From the NCBI GenBank assembly GCA_030748575.1, contig JASMLR010000001.1, forward strand, positions 62,001 through 126,000: a stretch of 64,000 nt of DNA, written 5' to 3'. The translations under genes were made by a program, and so were the position numbers. Below, one piece after another: positions 17,645 to 26,431 of this stretch; position 1 is the stretch's first letter, and each line of letters starts with the position of its first letter. Source of the stretch: Phycisphaerales bacterium. GTDB taxonomy: Bacteria; Planctomycetota; Phycisphaerae; Phycisphaerales; SM1A02. The notes under the pieces are model-generated. The model saw only the letters and a list, made by a program, of their open reading frames with translations, was not told the DNA's origin and searched no databases.

Positions 17645-18319
17645 ATGAACAAGACTTCAATCTTCGCTGGCACCATTGGTGGCATTGCGATCGCCGGCAG
17701 CGCCGTTGCCGGCATGAATGGCCTCTCCTACGACATTGTCGGCAATGATCTGGAGCCCGGTACCTATACCGTGCGAATGTACGCCGAAGTCGACGCAGGC
17801 AACCGCGTTGACGCCGTGTTCGGAAACTCCGAGTACAACATGTCAATCAACTACAACGGCGGCGCCTACGCCTATCAGAACAGCCTTGGTGGGCCGACCA
17901 GCACGTCGATCAACCCGGCGTTCTTCGCGCTTGCTCCGTCGCTGGAGTGGGACAGCTATGTGACGATCGGCAGCCTCTACGCTCCGAACGCGCTGCAGGA
18001 CATCGGCATCAGCTGGACCAGCTGGGATCCGGATGGCGGCGACCTGTTCTCGGACAACGGCACCTTCTTCATCACGCCTGCTGATCCGCAGGGTGAGGAG
18101 TCGGGCGGCCGCGTCCTCATCGCGCAGTTCACGACCTTTGCTGGCAGTGGCGACTATGACCTGATGTTCAGCGCTGGCTTCCAGGGCAAGGATGCCAGTG
18201 GCACCACCTGGCAGTCCGCCCACAGCGTCAGCATCGCGGGCGAGATCATCCCCGCGCCGGGCGCCATGGCCCTGCTCGGTCTGGCCGGTCTGGCCGGCCG
18301 CCGTCGTCGCCGCGGCTGA
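17645..18319 (+). CDS. PEP-CTERM-like sorted secreted protein, paralogue 1
   Basis: A 224-residue exported protein. It has a signal peptide of about 22 residues cleaved near AVAG, a beta-rich body, and the tail IIPAPGAMALLGLAGLAGRRRRRG. This is the three-part sorting tail of PEP-CTERM proteins with PAPG in place of PEP: motif, hydrophobic helix, Arg cluster. Blocks shared with the gene at 19004 include RVDAVFGNS, LEWDSYVTIGSLYA, TPADPQG and GGRVLIAQFT. It probably ends up in the envelope or outside after removal of the tail. GAGAAAGG stands eight bases before the ATG, and a strong terminator follows. Molecular function unknown. Confidence 0.8.
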   Translation: MNKTSIFAGTIGGIAIAGSAVAGMNGLSYDIVGNDLEPGTYTVRMYAEVDAGNRVDAVFGNSEYNMSINYNGGAYAYQNSLGGPTSTSINPAFFALAPSLEWDSYVTIGSLYAPNALQDIGISWTSWDPDGGDLFSDNGTFFITPADPQGEESGGRVLIAQFTTFAGSGDYDLMFSAGFQGKDASGTTWQSAHSVSIAGEIIPAPGAMALLGLAGLAGRRRRRG

Positions 18320-18381
18320 GCCGCTTCGACGCCTGGAGACCGGATTGCTCGGGCTAGCCGGGCTCCAGTCTGATCTGAATC

Positions 18382-18428
18382 AACACCCGCCGCTGCAGTC
18401 CCCCACGCAGCGGCGGGTGTTCGTTTTT
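18382..18428 (+). terminator. Rho-independent terminator after paralogue 1
   Basis: A perfect 15-base-pair stem (18382-18396 with 18407-18421) encloses a 10-base loop and is followed by CGTTTTT. It closes the first sorted-protein gene. Confidence 0.85.
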
Positions 18429-18810
18429 GGGCGGGTTTCGGTCCCCCCGGGGGGTGTTCGTATCCGGGACTGGCCCACGTTGCCGCCGCCCTGGTGGACC
18501 TGCGTGGATGTGATCCCCACCTGCGTCCCCCCACACGCCTGAAATCTCGCCAATTGGCCATTGCGGCTGCAGGGTGGCCGGGCTGACGAGCCACCATTTC
18601 GCCTGCCCGATGGCAGGCCTGGCAAGCAGGGCAGGACAGGCAAGGAAAGAGGTTCGAGAAGGAGCGGTGGGTATCCCGCGCCATGGCGAGACAAACGGCG
18701 AAAATGGAACCTGCCTCGCGACATTCTTGGCCTTCGGAGCGCCGGCGCAAAATCTGCCCTCCCAGACCGTATCCATTGAAAAAACCACAAGTTCCATCCG
18801 CGACAACATC

Positions 18811-18838
18811 TTGACCGGGCGTCGCCCTGAGTTACAGT
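18811..18838 (+). promoter_or_regulatory. candidate promoter of sorted-protein gene 2
   Basis: TTGACC (18811-18816) is separated by 16 bases from TACAGT (18833-18838). The start would be near 18845, about 160 bases before the ATG at 19004. Confidence 0.5.
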
Positions 18839-19003
18839 GCCCCCGGAAGCGGAGGGAGCAACAGCCTCAGCGAGGAGCCGGTGGTGCGGTTCCGAGCACA
18901 AGTAAGGCTGCTGTTCTAGGGAGAACCGTACGCCACGGCCACCACGTCGTGGGAAATTTAACCCGTCCGAGCCAATGAGGGCTCGGCGAGGAGAAGGTCA
19001 GAA

Positions 19004-19678
19004 ATGATGAAGACCATTGGATTGGCAGGTGCTGCGTGCACCCTCATCGGAACCGCTGGTGCGTCCGCAGACGCCATCGGCATTTCAGTCGAGTTGGTCG
19101 ACTCGAGCCAAGGCTCCACGTATCGCGTGTACGCCGAGGTCGAGGACGGCGATCGTATCGACGCCGTGTTCGGCAACAGCACGAACGACCTCATGGTCGG
19201 TGCTGGTGGCGGCTTGTCTTTCTACCAGAATGGCTTGGGTGGCGCTACGTCGTTGAGCATCAACAGCGCGTTCTTCCCACTGGCCCCGTCGGTGGAGTGG
19301 GACTCCTACGTCACCATCGGCTCGCTCTACGCCGACGGTTATCCGTTCGGCAGCAACGAACTCAAGACCATTGGTATCGACTTCACCAGCTTTGAGGCTG
19401 GCGGAAGCATCGAGTCCAACAATGGCTCCTGGTTTGTCACGCCCGTCGACCCGCAGGGTGGTGAGATTGGCGGCCGCGTGCTGCTCGGCCAGTTCACCGT
19501 GCTTAACGGTACTGGCGATGCCGCTCACGACCTCGCGGGCGTGATCAACGTCCAGGGGAAGGACGCTGACGGCAACACGTTCCAGAGCCTCGGCATGTCG
19601 ATCGCGCCGATTCCCGCGCCTGGCGCGATTGCCCTGCTCGGCGTTGCTGGTCTTGCTGGACGGCGTCGCCGTCGCTGA
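19004..19678 (+). CDS. PEP-CTERM-like sorted secreted protein, paralogue 2
   Basis: A 224-residue protein, the same length as its upstream paralogue. It has a signal peptide of about 23 residues (cleavage near ASADA), a beta-rich body and the tail IPAPGAIALLGVAGLAGRRRRR. Similarity to paralogue 1 runs along the whole length, so a tandem duplication is likely, but the signal peptides and central loops differ. GAGGAGAAGG stands six bases before the ATG. It has its own promoter and terminator, so the pair can be expressed separately. Function unknown; probably an envelope or extracellular matrix component. Confidence 0.8.
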   Translation: MMKTIGLAGAACTLIGTAGASADAIGISVELVDSSQGSTYRVYAEVEDGDRIDAVFGNSTNDLMVGAGGGLSFYQNGLGGATSLSINSAFFPLAPSVEWDSYVTIGSLYADGYPFGSNELKTIGIDFTSFEAGGSIESNNGSWFVTPVDPQGGEIGGRVLLGQFTVLNGTGDAAHDLAGVINVQGKDADGNTFQSLGMSIAPIPAPGAIALLGVAGLAGRRRRR

Positions 19679-19734
19679 GTGAACCTGTGCGGGCTCGTCC
19701 CGCGATTGGGGTTCACCCCACGCAACACTCAAAG

Positions 19735-19770
19735 CACCCCCGCGGACTGCGTCCGCGGGGGTGTTTCTTT
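19735..19770 (+). terminator. Rho-independent terminator after paralogue 2
   Basis: A perfect 13-base-pair stem (19735-19747 with 19751-19763) with a three-base loop is followed by TTTCTTT. Confidence 0.85.
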
Positions 19771-19950
19771 GGGCGAAGCGGCGCGGATTGCGGCCCCCGG
19801 GGTGATTCTCTTGGCGACGCGACGCAGGCTGCGGCCGCGGGGGCGACTCTGGGCCACGCCGGCCGCTGGGCAGTCGGTGATTGCGCAGCCCAGGCCATGC
19901 CCACTCCCGGGTGTCTGGAGCCGGCTTTCCGGTGCGCCGCTTGGCGGGCG

Positions 19951-21426
19951 TCAGCCCTGGGATTCGTACCGCTCGACGGCGTCTCCGAGGGCCCTCTGCA
20001 AGGGGGCCAGATGTGTGCCCCAGGGCTCGTGCCGGCCCACCGAGGACGCATAGATGGGACGGCGAACCTGATCACTGCTGAGCGTCAGCACCGTGCGGCC
20101 TGTCTCCCAGAAGCGGAGGCAGGCTGGATCGAAGGGCAGGTCGCAGAAGTCCAGGATGCGATGCACTTCGGCGTCAAGATCCCGAACGAGCGACTCGTAC
20201 CTCACTTCCAGCACGGGCAGGTCGAGGGTGGCCCGCCAGTGCTGCATGAGTGCTTCCGTCAGTCTCCAGGTCTGACCGATGGCGGTCAGGTCCGCTGCCC
20301 ACGCGTTGGTCCCCGGAGGGAGCTTCTGCTCCCAGCATGAGAGTCCGAGGTCCATGGGGTGCCGCGTGCAGTGGATGACCCGGGCGGCGGGAAACAGCAG
20401 CTGAATCGCGCCAAGATGCATGAAGTTCCCGAGTTGCTTGTCGATGACGCGGGCGGCGTCCGGAGCGAGCCGATCAAGCTCTGCGAGGTACGCGTTCGCA
20501 ACCGCCGACATCCCGAGTTCATTGGCCTCCGAAAGGAGCGCCGGCCACGGGAGGCGGGTTCCGAGGTGCTCCTGCATACCGACGATGAGGCGGGGCAGGG
20601 TTTCGATCTCGCCGACGCCTGCAGCCTGAGGGTGCGCGTCGAGAATCTGCTCGACCAACGTCGAGCCACTGCGGAGCAGCCCGACGACGAAGACGGGGCG
20701 GTCGTCGGTGTTACTCGCCCGCGGAAGTGTGGGCATGGCCTCAGTTGTGAAGGTCTCCATGAGCATCGCGTTGCGGTGCTCGTCTCCCTCGGCGGCCCAC
20801 CCGCGGGCGGAGAGGTCGTTGCCTGCGCGGAACGCGTCGGCGGCCTCGGCGTACCGGCCCGTAGCAGCCTCGGCCCGGCCGAGTACGAACCACAGCCCTC
20901 GCTGGACATCGGCCGAGGCATCTCGTGCGGGCAGGTGCCGGCGGGCGAGTGCGGCCGCTTCCTCGGCTCGCCCGAGGCGGACCATCGCGCGGGCGCGGGG
21001 CACCGCCGTGCTCGGTCGGTCCGGCCCCTTCTCTGCGACCTGCAGTGCCCGCTCCGGCTGCCCCATTCGCAGGTAGACCTCGGCCTTCCCGGCGACGGCG
21101 GCCTCGTACCCGGGGGCCCCCTTGAGTGCCTGGTCGTACCGGGCAATGGCGTCGCGGAAGCGACCCTGCGTCGTCAGCAGTTCGGCGTACAACGCGTGGT
21201 AGTCCGCTCGCCTGCGATCGCCGCGGAGGGCCTTTCTGATGTGCGACTCCGCGTCGTCGTATTGCCGCTCGATCGTTGCAAGTTGCGCCAGGATTGCGAA
21301 CGCTTCGTGGTCGTTCCTCCGCCTGGACACATGTTCCTGGAGCAGGATTCGGGCGTCGCTCACCTGTCCGGCCCGAAGCATGCTCTGGGCCTGCGATCGA
21401 ATCGCCTTGTCTTCCTGAGCGCCCAA
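19951..21426 (-). CDS. TPR-sulfotransferase
   Basis: A 491-residue two-domain protein. Residues 1-230 are TPR repeats; about 240-490 form a PAPS-dependent sulfotransferase. The 5'-phosphosulfate loop PVFVVGLLRSGSTLVEQIL and the 3'-phosphate region CTRHPMD with Arg-His are visible. This is the pattern of tyrosylprotein or glycan sulfotransferases fused to TPR. The start is TTG at 21426, two bases after the rho stop, supported by ACGAGG six bases before it. PAPS would come from the sat-cysC pair at 33696-35538. The acceptor is unknown. Confidence 0.8.
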   Translation of the reverse strand: MGAQEDKAIRSQAQSMLRAGQVSDARILLQEHVSRRRNDHEAFAILAQLATIERQYDDAESHIRKALRGDRRRADYHALYAELLTTQGRFRDAIARYDQALKGAPGYEAAVAGKAEVYLRMGQPERALQVAEKGPDRPSTAVPRARAMVRLGRAEEAAALARRHLPARDASADVQRGLWFVLGRAEAATGRYAEAADAFRAGNDLSARGWAAEGDEHRNAMLMETFTTEAMPTLPRASNTDDRPVFVVGLLRSGSTLVEQILDAHPQAAGVGEIETLPRLIVGMQEHLGTRLPWPALLSEANELGMSAVANAYLAELDRLAPDAARVIDKQLGNFMHLGAIQLLFPAARVIHCTRHPMDLGLSCWEQKLPPGTNAWAADLTAIGQTWRLTEALMQHWRATLDLPVLEVRYESLVRDLDAEVHRILDFCDLPFDPACLRFWETGRTVLTLSSDQVRRPIYASSVGRHEPWGTHLAPLQRALGDAVERYESQG

Positions 21427-21428
21427 CG

Positions 21429-22559
21429 TCAGCCTCGTACGAGGTCCGCATTGGTCGGGAACCGCTCCAATGCCTTGAGCAACTGCTCGATCTGTGTGGA
21501 TGGTTTCATGTTCATGAGGCGCCGGCGGAGGGCCGTCACCGTCTTGAACTCCATCGGCTCAAGCAGCAGGTCCTCCTTGCGTGTGCCGGAGGCAGCGAGG
21601 TTGATGGCGGGAAAGAGCCGAAGCTCGGAAATGGACCTGTCGAGGATCAGTTCCATGTTGCCGGTGCCCTTGAACTCCTCGAAAATCACCTGGTCCGCCT
21701 TGGAGCCGGTGTCCACCAGGCACGACGCAATGATCGTCAGCGACCCGCCACCCTCCACGTTTCGGGCGGATCCGAACATCTGCTTGGGCACTTCCAGCGC
21801 GCGAGAGTCGAGACCGCCGCTCATGGTTCGACCACTGTTTCCGTGGCTTCGTGAGTTGTTGAAGGCGCGTCCAAGTCGGGTGAGGGAGTCAAGCAGCACG
21901 ACCACGTCTCGCCCCGCCTCCAGCATGCGCCGGGCCCGATCAATGGCCGTCTGTCCGAGCGAAATGTGCCGCTCAATGTCTTCGTCATTGGATGACGCAA
22001 GCACCTGCGCTGGGACGTTGCGGCGAAAGTCGGTCACTTCTTCCGGCCGCTCATCGATCAGCAGCGCCACCACCTCAACGTTCGGGTGATTGTGTTTGAT
22101 GCCTGCAGCGATGTTCTGAAGCAGCACCGTCTTGCCGGCTTTCGGGGGCGCCACAATCAGTCCGCGGGTTCCGTAGCCAAGGGGGCAGAAGAGATCGATC
22201 AGGCGGCATGCTGCGGGGCAGCCCGGGTACTCCAGGCTCATCCGGGGCTGAGGGTCGATGGGAATCAGTTCTTCGAACGGCTTGCAGGCCGCCCACTCCG
22301 CCGGCTCCAGGCCCTCAATCCTGACGACCGACTCGACGACGGCCCGCGGTGGTCCGCGTCGCTTGCCAGAGCGGCGGCGAGGCCGTTTGTGGGTGATGGT
22401 CGCGGTGATCTCCTGGCCCGGGCGAAGTTCAAACTCCTCCGCGATCGGCGCTGGAACGAGCGGGTCGCCGGCGTCGACGACAATGCCGTTCTCAAACTGT
22501 CTGAGTTTGCACTCGTTGGCGGAGTGCCACTCAAGAATCCCTGTGCAGGTGTCAGCCAT
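21429..22559 (-). CDS. rho: transcription termination factor Rho
   Basis: Hexameric RNA helicase that ends transcription. The 376 residues cover the RNA-binding OB fold (GILEWHSANECKLRQF) and the ATPase core with APPKAGKTVLLQ (Walker A), LLIDERPEEVTD and LDSLTRLGRAFN. The ATG at 22559 has GGAG five bases upstream; a longer frame exists but is not supported. The protein lacks the roughly 45-residue N-terminal helical Rho_N subdomain of E. coli Rho (419 residues). It is coupled to the TPR-sulfotransferase gene, an unusual neighbour. Confidence 0.92.
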   Translation of the reverse strand: MADTCTGILEWHSANECKLRQFENGIVVDAGDPLVPAPIAEEFELRPGQEITATITHKRPRRRSGKRRGPPRAVVESVVRIEGLEPAEWAACKPFEELIPIDPQPRMSLEYPGCPAACRLIDLFCPLGYGTRGLIVAPPKAGKTVLLQNIAAGIKHNHPNVEVVALLIDERPEEVTDFRRNVPAQVLASSNDEDIERHISLGQTAIDRARRMLEAGRDVVVLLDSLTRLGRAFNNSRSHGNSGRTMSGGLDSRALEVPKQMFGSARNVEGGGSLTIIASCLVDTGSKADQVIFEEFKGTGNMELILDRSISELRLFPAINLAASGTRKEDLLLEPMEFKTVTALRRRLMNMKPSTQIEQLLKALERFPTNADLVRG

Positions 22560-22685
22560 GAATGCTCCGCGGGTGTCACGACGACGTGCGGCGTCGCCGA
22601 TCGGGATCAACGCATGGATTGGTCCAGATGCACGGCCCCGCTGGGCGTGCCGGCCCAGTATAGCAGCCGACCTCCGCAGGCAGAA

Positions 22686-23660
22686 TCAGGTGTGATCTTG
22701 CGCGAGGGCGGTCGCAATGTCCGCGGCCGTGCGGGCATTGGACACAAGCAGATCCACGTTGCATCGCAGCGTGTCCCCTCCCGAAAGGCGGGCCATGGCG
22801 TCGAGCAGCGCCGGCGTTCGATCCGGGCCGGTCGCCCGGACTTCGGCCTCGGCGGTTTCGGCGATCGTGCGCAGCGAGCTCGCGTCCATGCTGTGAGCGG
22901 GCGGAGGCGGCTGCACCACCAACATGCCGCCGGCCGCTGGAAGTTGCCAGTGTGCAGTTGCGATGGCTGCGATCCGGCTCACGTTGTCGACTCGGGAAAC
23001 AGCGGGGGCGTCATCGGCCGGCGGGGATTGAAAGCCTGGCATCTGATGGACGCCCAGCCCGAGTACAGGCACGCCCAGCGATTCGAGCGCCTGGCTCGTT
23101 GCGTGCGCGTCGATGATGGACTTGGGGCCAGCGCATACGGTGCACACGCGTGATCGGGCCAGTTCACCAAGATCCGCCGAGACGTCAACGTCCGCCGGCC
23201 ATCCCAGATGCACACCGCCGATGCCGCCGGTCGCGAACACGCGTGGCGCCGGTTGGCCCATCGCTGCGGCCAGCCGGAGCGTTCCAGAGACCGTCGTTCC
23301 GGCGGACATGCCGCGGGCCATGGCGATTGCCATGGTCGCCGTGGAGGCCTTTGCTGCGGTTCGGTCTTCGGCAAGTTCATCGAGTGCTTCTGCAGAGAGC
23401 CCGATGTGCGGTGCGCCATGCAGAATGGCGGATGCGGCCGGAACGGCGCCGGCGTCGCGAATGACGCGTTCCATGGCACGAACTGTTCCAAGATGAACGG
23501 CCTGGTCTGCGGCGAGGTGTTCGGGTCGCGACCCATGCTCGGCACGCCACGATGACCGTGGAAGCCCGCACGTCAGGACGGCAGTCTCGAGAAGCACGAC
23601 CGGCCCGCCACCATTGAGGGCCTTGGCGACCTCAGGCAGAACGTGTACGACTGGGGTCAT
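22686..23660 (-). CDS. psuG: pseudouridine-5'-phosphate glycosidase
   Basis: Splits pseudouridine 5'-phosphate into uracil and ribose 5-phosphate, salvaging modified RNA bases. The 324 residues include LLETAVLTCGLP, FATGGIGGVH, GPKSIIDAHAT (catalytic Lys region), SLGVPVLGLG and NVDLLVSNARTAADIA. No PsuK kinase is adjacent. The ATG overlaps the stop of the DEAD-box gene (ATGA), with GGAG immediately before it, so the two are translated together. The pairing links RNA unwinding and RNA base salvage. Confidence 0.9.
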   Translation of the reverse strand: MTPVVHVLPEVAKALNGGGPVVLLETAVLTCGLPRSSWRAEHGSRPEHLAADQAVHLGTVRAMERVIRDAGAVPAASAILHGAPHIGLSAEALDELAEDRTAAKASTATMAIAMARGMSAGTTVSGTLRLAAAMGQPAPRVFATGGIGGVHLGWPADVDVSADLGELARSRVCTVCAGPKSIIDAHATSQALESLGVPVLGLGVHQMPGFQSPPADDAPAVSRVDNVSRIAAIATAHWQLPAAGGMLVVQPPPPAHSMDASSLRTIAETAEAEVRATGPDRTPALLDAMARLSGGDTLRCNVDLLVSNARTAADIATALAQDHT

Positions 23661-25000
23661 CTCCTGCGGCCGCGAACACGCCCGCCCATTCGCTTCTTGG
23701 GAAGCGATTTCGGGACGATTCCACCAGGAAATCGGTCTGGGTCCTGGGCGACATCTTCGTTGGGCGCTTCGGTGATCGTGCGGCCGAGGTTCTTGCGATT
23801 CTGCTCTCGCTCCCGATCGAGTTCGGCTCGCTTGTCGCGGACCTTTCGCGGAACCGGGCCGGGCTCGAACTCATCGTGGATCACTTCTGCAATCTCGACA
23901 TTTGTCAACCGCTCGACACCATCCAGAAGTGATCCTTGCTCAGGCTCGACGAACATGATGGCCTGCCCGCTCCGCCCGGTACGCGCGGTGCGCCCGATTC
24001 GGTGGACATAGACCTCCGGGTCCTCGGGGATGTCGTAGTTGAAGACATGGGTGATGCCGTCCACGTCAATGCCGCGGGCGGCCACGTCCGATGCGACGAC
24101 GATGTGCAGCTTTCCAGTGCGGAGCTGCTCCATGACGCGGTTCCGCTTGCTCTGGTGCATGTCGGCGTGCAGAGCCTGCGCATTGATGTCGTGGTCACGC
24201 AGGTCCTTGGCGACCTTGTCGACCGTAGCCTTGGTGCGGCAGAACACGAGCCCCAGTTCGGGCTCTTCCTTCTGAAGCACGTGGCGGAGCAGACGCCGTT
24301 TGTCCCAGGGCTGCACGGTGACGAAGGTCTGCTTGACCTGCGAAACCGTCAGGCTCTTTGCGTCAACCGTGGAGAGGTTCTCCGGATTCTTCATGTACTT
24401 GCGGGCGAGCCGCTCAATCTCATCCGAGATCGTTGCTGACACAAAGACAGTCTGGTGCTTGTGCTTGATCGTTCCGAGGATCTTGCGAATGTCGTCGCGG
24501 AATCCGATATCGAGCATGCGATCGACTTCGTCGAGTACCGCGATTCGAAGGCGGTCGTAGGGGAGCAGCCCCCGGCGGTTCATGTCCATGACACGCCCCG
24601 GCGTTCCGACGATGATCTCCGGACGCCGTTGGAGCCGCTTGGCCTGGATCTCGATCTTCTGGCCGCCGTACACGGCGAGTTTGTGCAGCCCGGTGTTCTT
24701 GCCGAGGATGTCCATCTCCCGGGCCACCTGAATGGCCAGCTCCCGCGTGGGCACCAGGCACAGGGCTCCAAACGCGTCACCCGGCTCAAGCAGATGGAGG
24801 ATGGGCAGACCGAACGCCGCCGTCTTCCCGGTGCCGGTTCTCGACTGCCCCATGACGTCGCGGCCGCTGATCGCCAGCGGGATCAGTTCAGCTTGAACGT
24901 GCGTCGGGTTCTGGAAGCCGGCCTCTTCGATGCCCGAGAGCACCTCTGGACGCAGGCCGAGATCCGCGAAGGATCGTGTGGTATCAAATATCTCGCTCAT
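23657..25000 (-). CDS. DEAD-box RNA helicase with DEVD motif II
   Basis: ATP-dependent RNA helicase of 447 residues. The Q motif (FADLGLRPEVL with GFQNPTHVQ), motif I SRTGTGKT, Ia PTRELAIQ, Ib TPGR, motif III SAT and motif VI HRIGRTARTGRSG are present. Motif II reads DEVD instead of DEAD. The C-terminal 60 residues are basic and Gly/Arg-rich, as in RhlE-type helicases, for RNA binding. It is first in an operon with psuG. Typical roles are ribosome assembly or mRNA decay. Confidence 0.9.
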   Translation of the reverse strand: MSEIFDTTRSFADLGLRPEVLSGIEEAGFQNPTHVQAELIPLAISGRDVMGQSRTGTGKTAAFGLPILHLLEPGDAFGALCLVPTRELAIQVAREMDILGKNTGLHKLAVYGGQKIEIQAKRLQRRPEIIVGTPGRVMDMNRRGLLPYDRLRIAVLDEVDRMLDIGFRDDIRKILGTIKHKHQTVFVSATISDEIERLARKYMKNPENLSTVDAKSLTVSQVKQTFVTVQPWDKRRLLRHVLQKEEPELGLVFCRTKATVDKVAKDLRDHDINAQALHADMHQSKRNRVMEQLRTGKLHIVVASDVAARGIDVDGITHVFNYDIPEDPEVYVHRIGRTARTGRSGQAIMFVEPEQGSLLDGVERLTNVEIAEVIHDEFEPGPVPRKVRDKRAELDREREQNRKNLGRTITEAPNEDVAQDPDRFPGGIVPKSLPKKRMGGRVRGRRR

Positions 25001-25119
25001 GAGGAATCAGTGCCGATCATGCGGGCGTCAGCGCCCGCCTATTCGGCCGCGTTCGTTCCACGGCGCTCATGGTAGGATCAGACACAGGTCGATACAACCA
25101 AGGCACGGGCCCCGCACGG

Positions 25120-26352
25120 ATGCAATCGGACAGTCTCCTTCATGTCGATCTCGCCGCCATCGGCAGGAATGCCGCGGCATTCAAACGCCTCGTCGGCGTG
25201 GATACGGCGTGCTGCGGCGTTGTGAAGGCTGACGCCTATGGCCTCGGGGCCGTCCGGGTCTCAGGGGCCTTGATGGATGGTCAGGTGGACATGCTGGCCG
25301 TATTCCGGGTCGAAGAGGCCTTGGAACTCCTCCGCGAGCAGGTCGGTGTTCCCCTGCTGGTCCTGGGGCCTGCCCGGGGACTGAGCCCGGTGCATCCTCT
25401 GACATCTCCGCTGTTGGACCGCCGAGTAGAGTTGGTCGTGCACGATCTTCGCCAGCTGCGCGAGGTGGAGGACATCGCTCAAGCGGGCTCGTCACCCATC
25501 CGCGTGCATGTCGAAGTCGATGTGGGAATGCGGCGAGGTGGTGTTGCCGTCGAGGAGGCCCAGACCCTGCTGAAGGCGGTGATGGCGTGTTCCACCGTTG
25601 AACTCGCCGGCGTCATGGCCCAGTTCACTGCCGCGGGGCATGACGGCGACCGCACTGCAGTCGAGGATGCCCGGCTTCGCACCGTCGCGGGTTCGATCGG
25701 CTTGCCGGACGGGTGCCGCGTCCATGCGGCGGCGACCGCGGCCTGCGTGCGGGACTCAAGTCTGCATCACGACCTCATTCGTTTTGGAATGGGCTGGATT
25801 GGAACGGTCCCCGGCGACCCAGCGCTCGCCCGCGCGATGTCGCCACATCTGACGCCGGCCGTGCGGTGGCGGAGCACGATCACCAAGGTGCACCGCATCC
25901 AGGCGGGCGCGGCCGTTGGATACGGAGGGCTGTGGACGGCGGCAGCGGACACGACCATCGGCATTGTGCCGGTTGGATACGCCGACGGCATTCCGCACAC
26001 GGCTGGAGCCACATCAGAGGCTGCGGGGGCGTCGGTGGCCGTGATGAGCCAGCGAGGGCGGCACGATGCGCCTGCGCGATTTGCACCGATCGTTGGCGCG
26101 GTGAACATGGACCAGTGCGCGATTGACCTGGGGGACGCGGGCAGCGGGGCCGAGGCCTTCGTCGGCCGCGACGTCGAGATGATTTCAGCCACACACACCG
26201 GGCCGACGAGCCTGGCGGGCTTCTCGCAGGCGTGCGGCGTGAGCCCACACCAACTGCTGGTGGGCATCGGCCACCGCGTCCGCCGCGTGAGCGTGTCGCG
26301 GCTGGACTCGGTGGCCGACCACGCCGACTGGCCGGCCGCTGAGGCCGTGTAG
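25120..26352 (+). CDS. alr: alanine racemase
   Basis: PLP enzyme making D-alanine for peptidoglycan. The PLP-lysine motif is VVKADAYGLGA near the N-terminus, and the catalytic Tyr is in AVGYGGLW. The IGIVPVGYADG and GAVNMDQ blocks also match the family. The ATG at 25120 places about ten residues before HVDLAAIGRN, as usual; a 17-codon extension to 25069 is possible. At 410 residues it is somewhat long, and the loops around residues 60-100 diverge. The gene is divergent from the DEAD-box gene, and TAGGAT at 25073 may be its -10. Confidence 0.88.
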   Translation: MQSDSLLHVDLAAIGRNAAAFKRLVGVDTACCGVVKADAYGLGAVRVSGALMDGQVDMLAVFRVEEALELLREQVGVPLLVLGPARGLSPVHPLTSPLLDRRVELVVHDLRQLREVEDIAQAGSSPIRVHVEVDVGMRRGGVAVEEAQTLLKAVMACSTVELAGVMAQFTAAGHDGDRTAVEDARLRTVAGSIGLPDGCRVHAAATAACVRDSSLHHDLIRFGMGWIGTVPGDPALARAMSPHLTPAVRWRSTITKVHRIQAGAAVGYGGLWTAAADTTIGIVPVGYADGIPHTAGATSEAAGASVAVMSQRGRHDAPARFAPIVGAVNMDQCAIDLGDAGSGAEAFVGRDVEMISATHTGPTSLAGFSQACGVSPHQLLVGIGHRVRRVSVSRLDSVADHADWPAAEAV

Positions 26353-26419
26353 TCCCAACTGATTCGCCAGGGACGCGTCGCGTCCCGGTCTGCACCCATG
26401 AAGCACGGCCCTGATGCGA

Positions 26420-26425
26420 TATCCT
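26420..26425 (+). promoter_or_regulatory. -10-like hexamer for leaderless mqnA
   Basis: TATCCT is followed after six bases by the ATG at 26432. No ribosome-binding site is visible. The layout equals that at 2093 and 30059 and decides the mqnA start in favour of 26432. Confidence 0.45.
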
Positions 26426-26431
26426 GCGTGG

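Larger units (their letters stand above)
18320..19003 (+). other. 684-base intergenic region with terminator, promoter and leader
   Basis: No gene is supported. The region holds the terminator at 18382-18428, about 380 bases without recognised signals, the promoter at 18811-18838, and a leader of about 160 bases. The leader contains several short inverted repeats (for example CCACG-T-CGTGG at 18942-18952) and ends in GAGGAGAAGG before the ATG. A GTTCCGAGCA string in it also occurs in the leader of the first paralogue (17417). Confidence 0.5.

Noticed and set aside
18354-18809. 151-codon minus-strand frame between the sorted-protein paralogues
   Set aside because: It crosses a terminator and has low-complexity Arg/Pro composition without family similarity.
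20359-22089. 576-codon plus-strand open frame
   Set aside because: It is antisense to the sulfotransferase and rho genes and has no protein family character.
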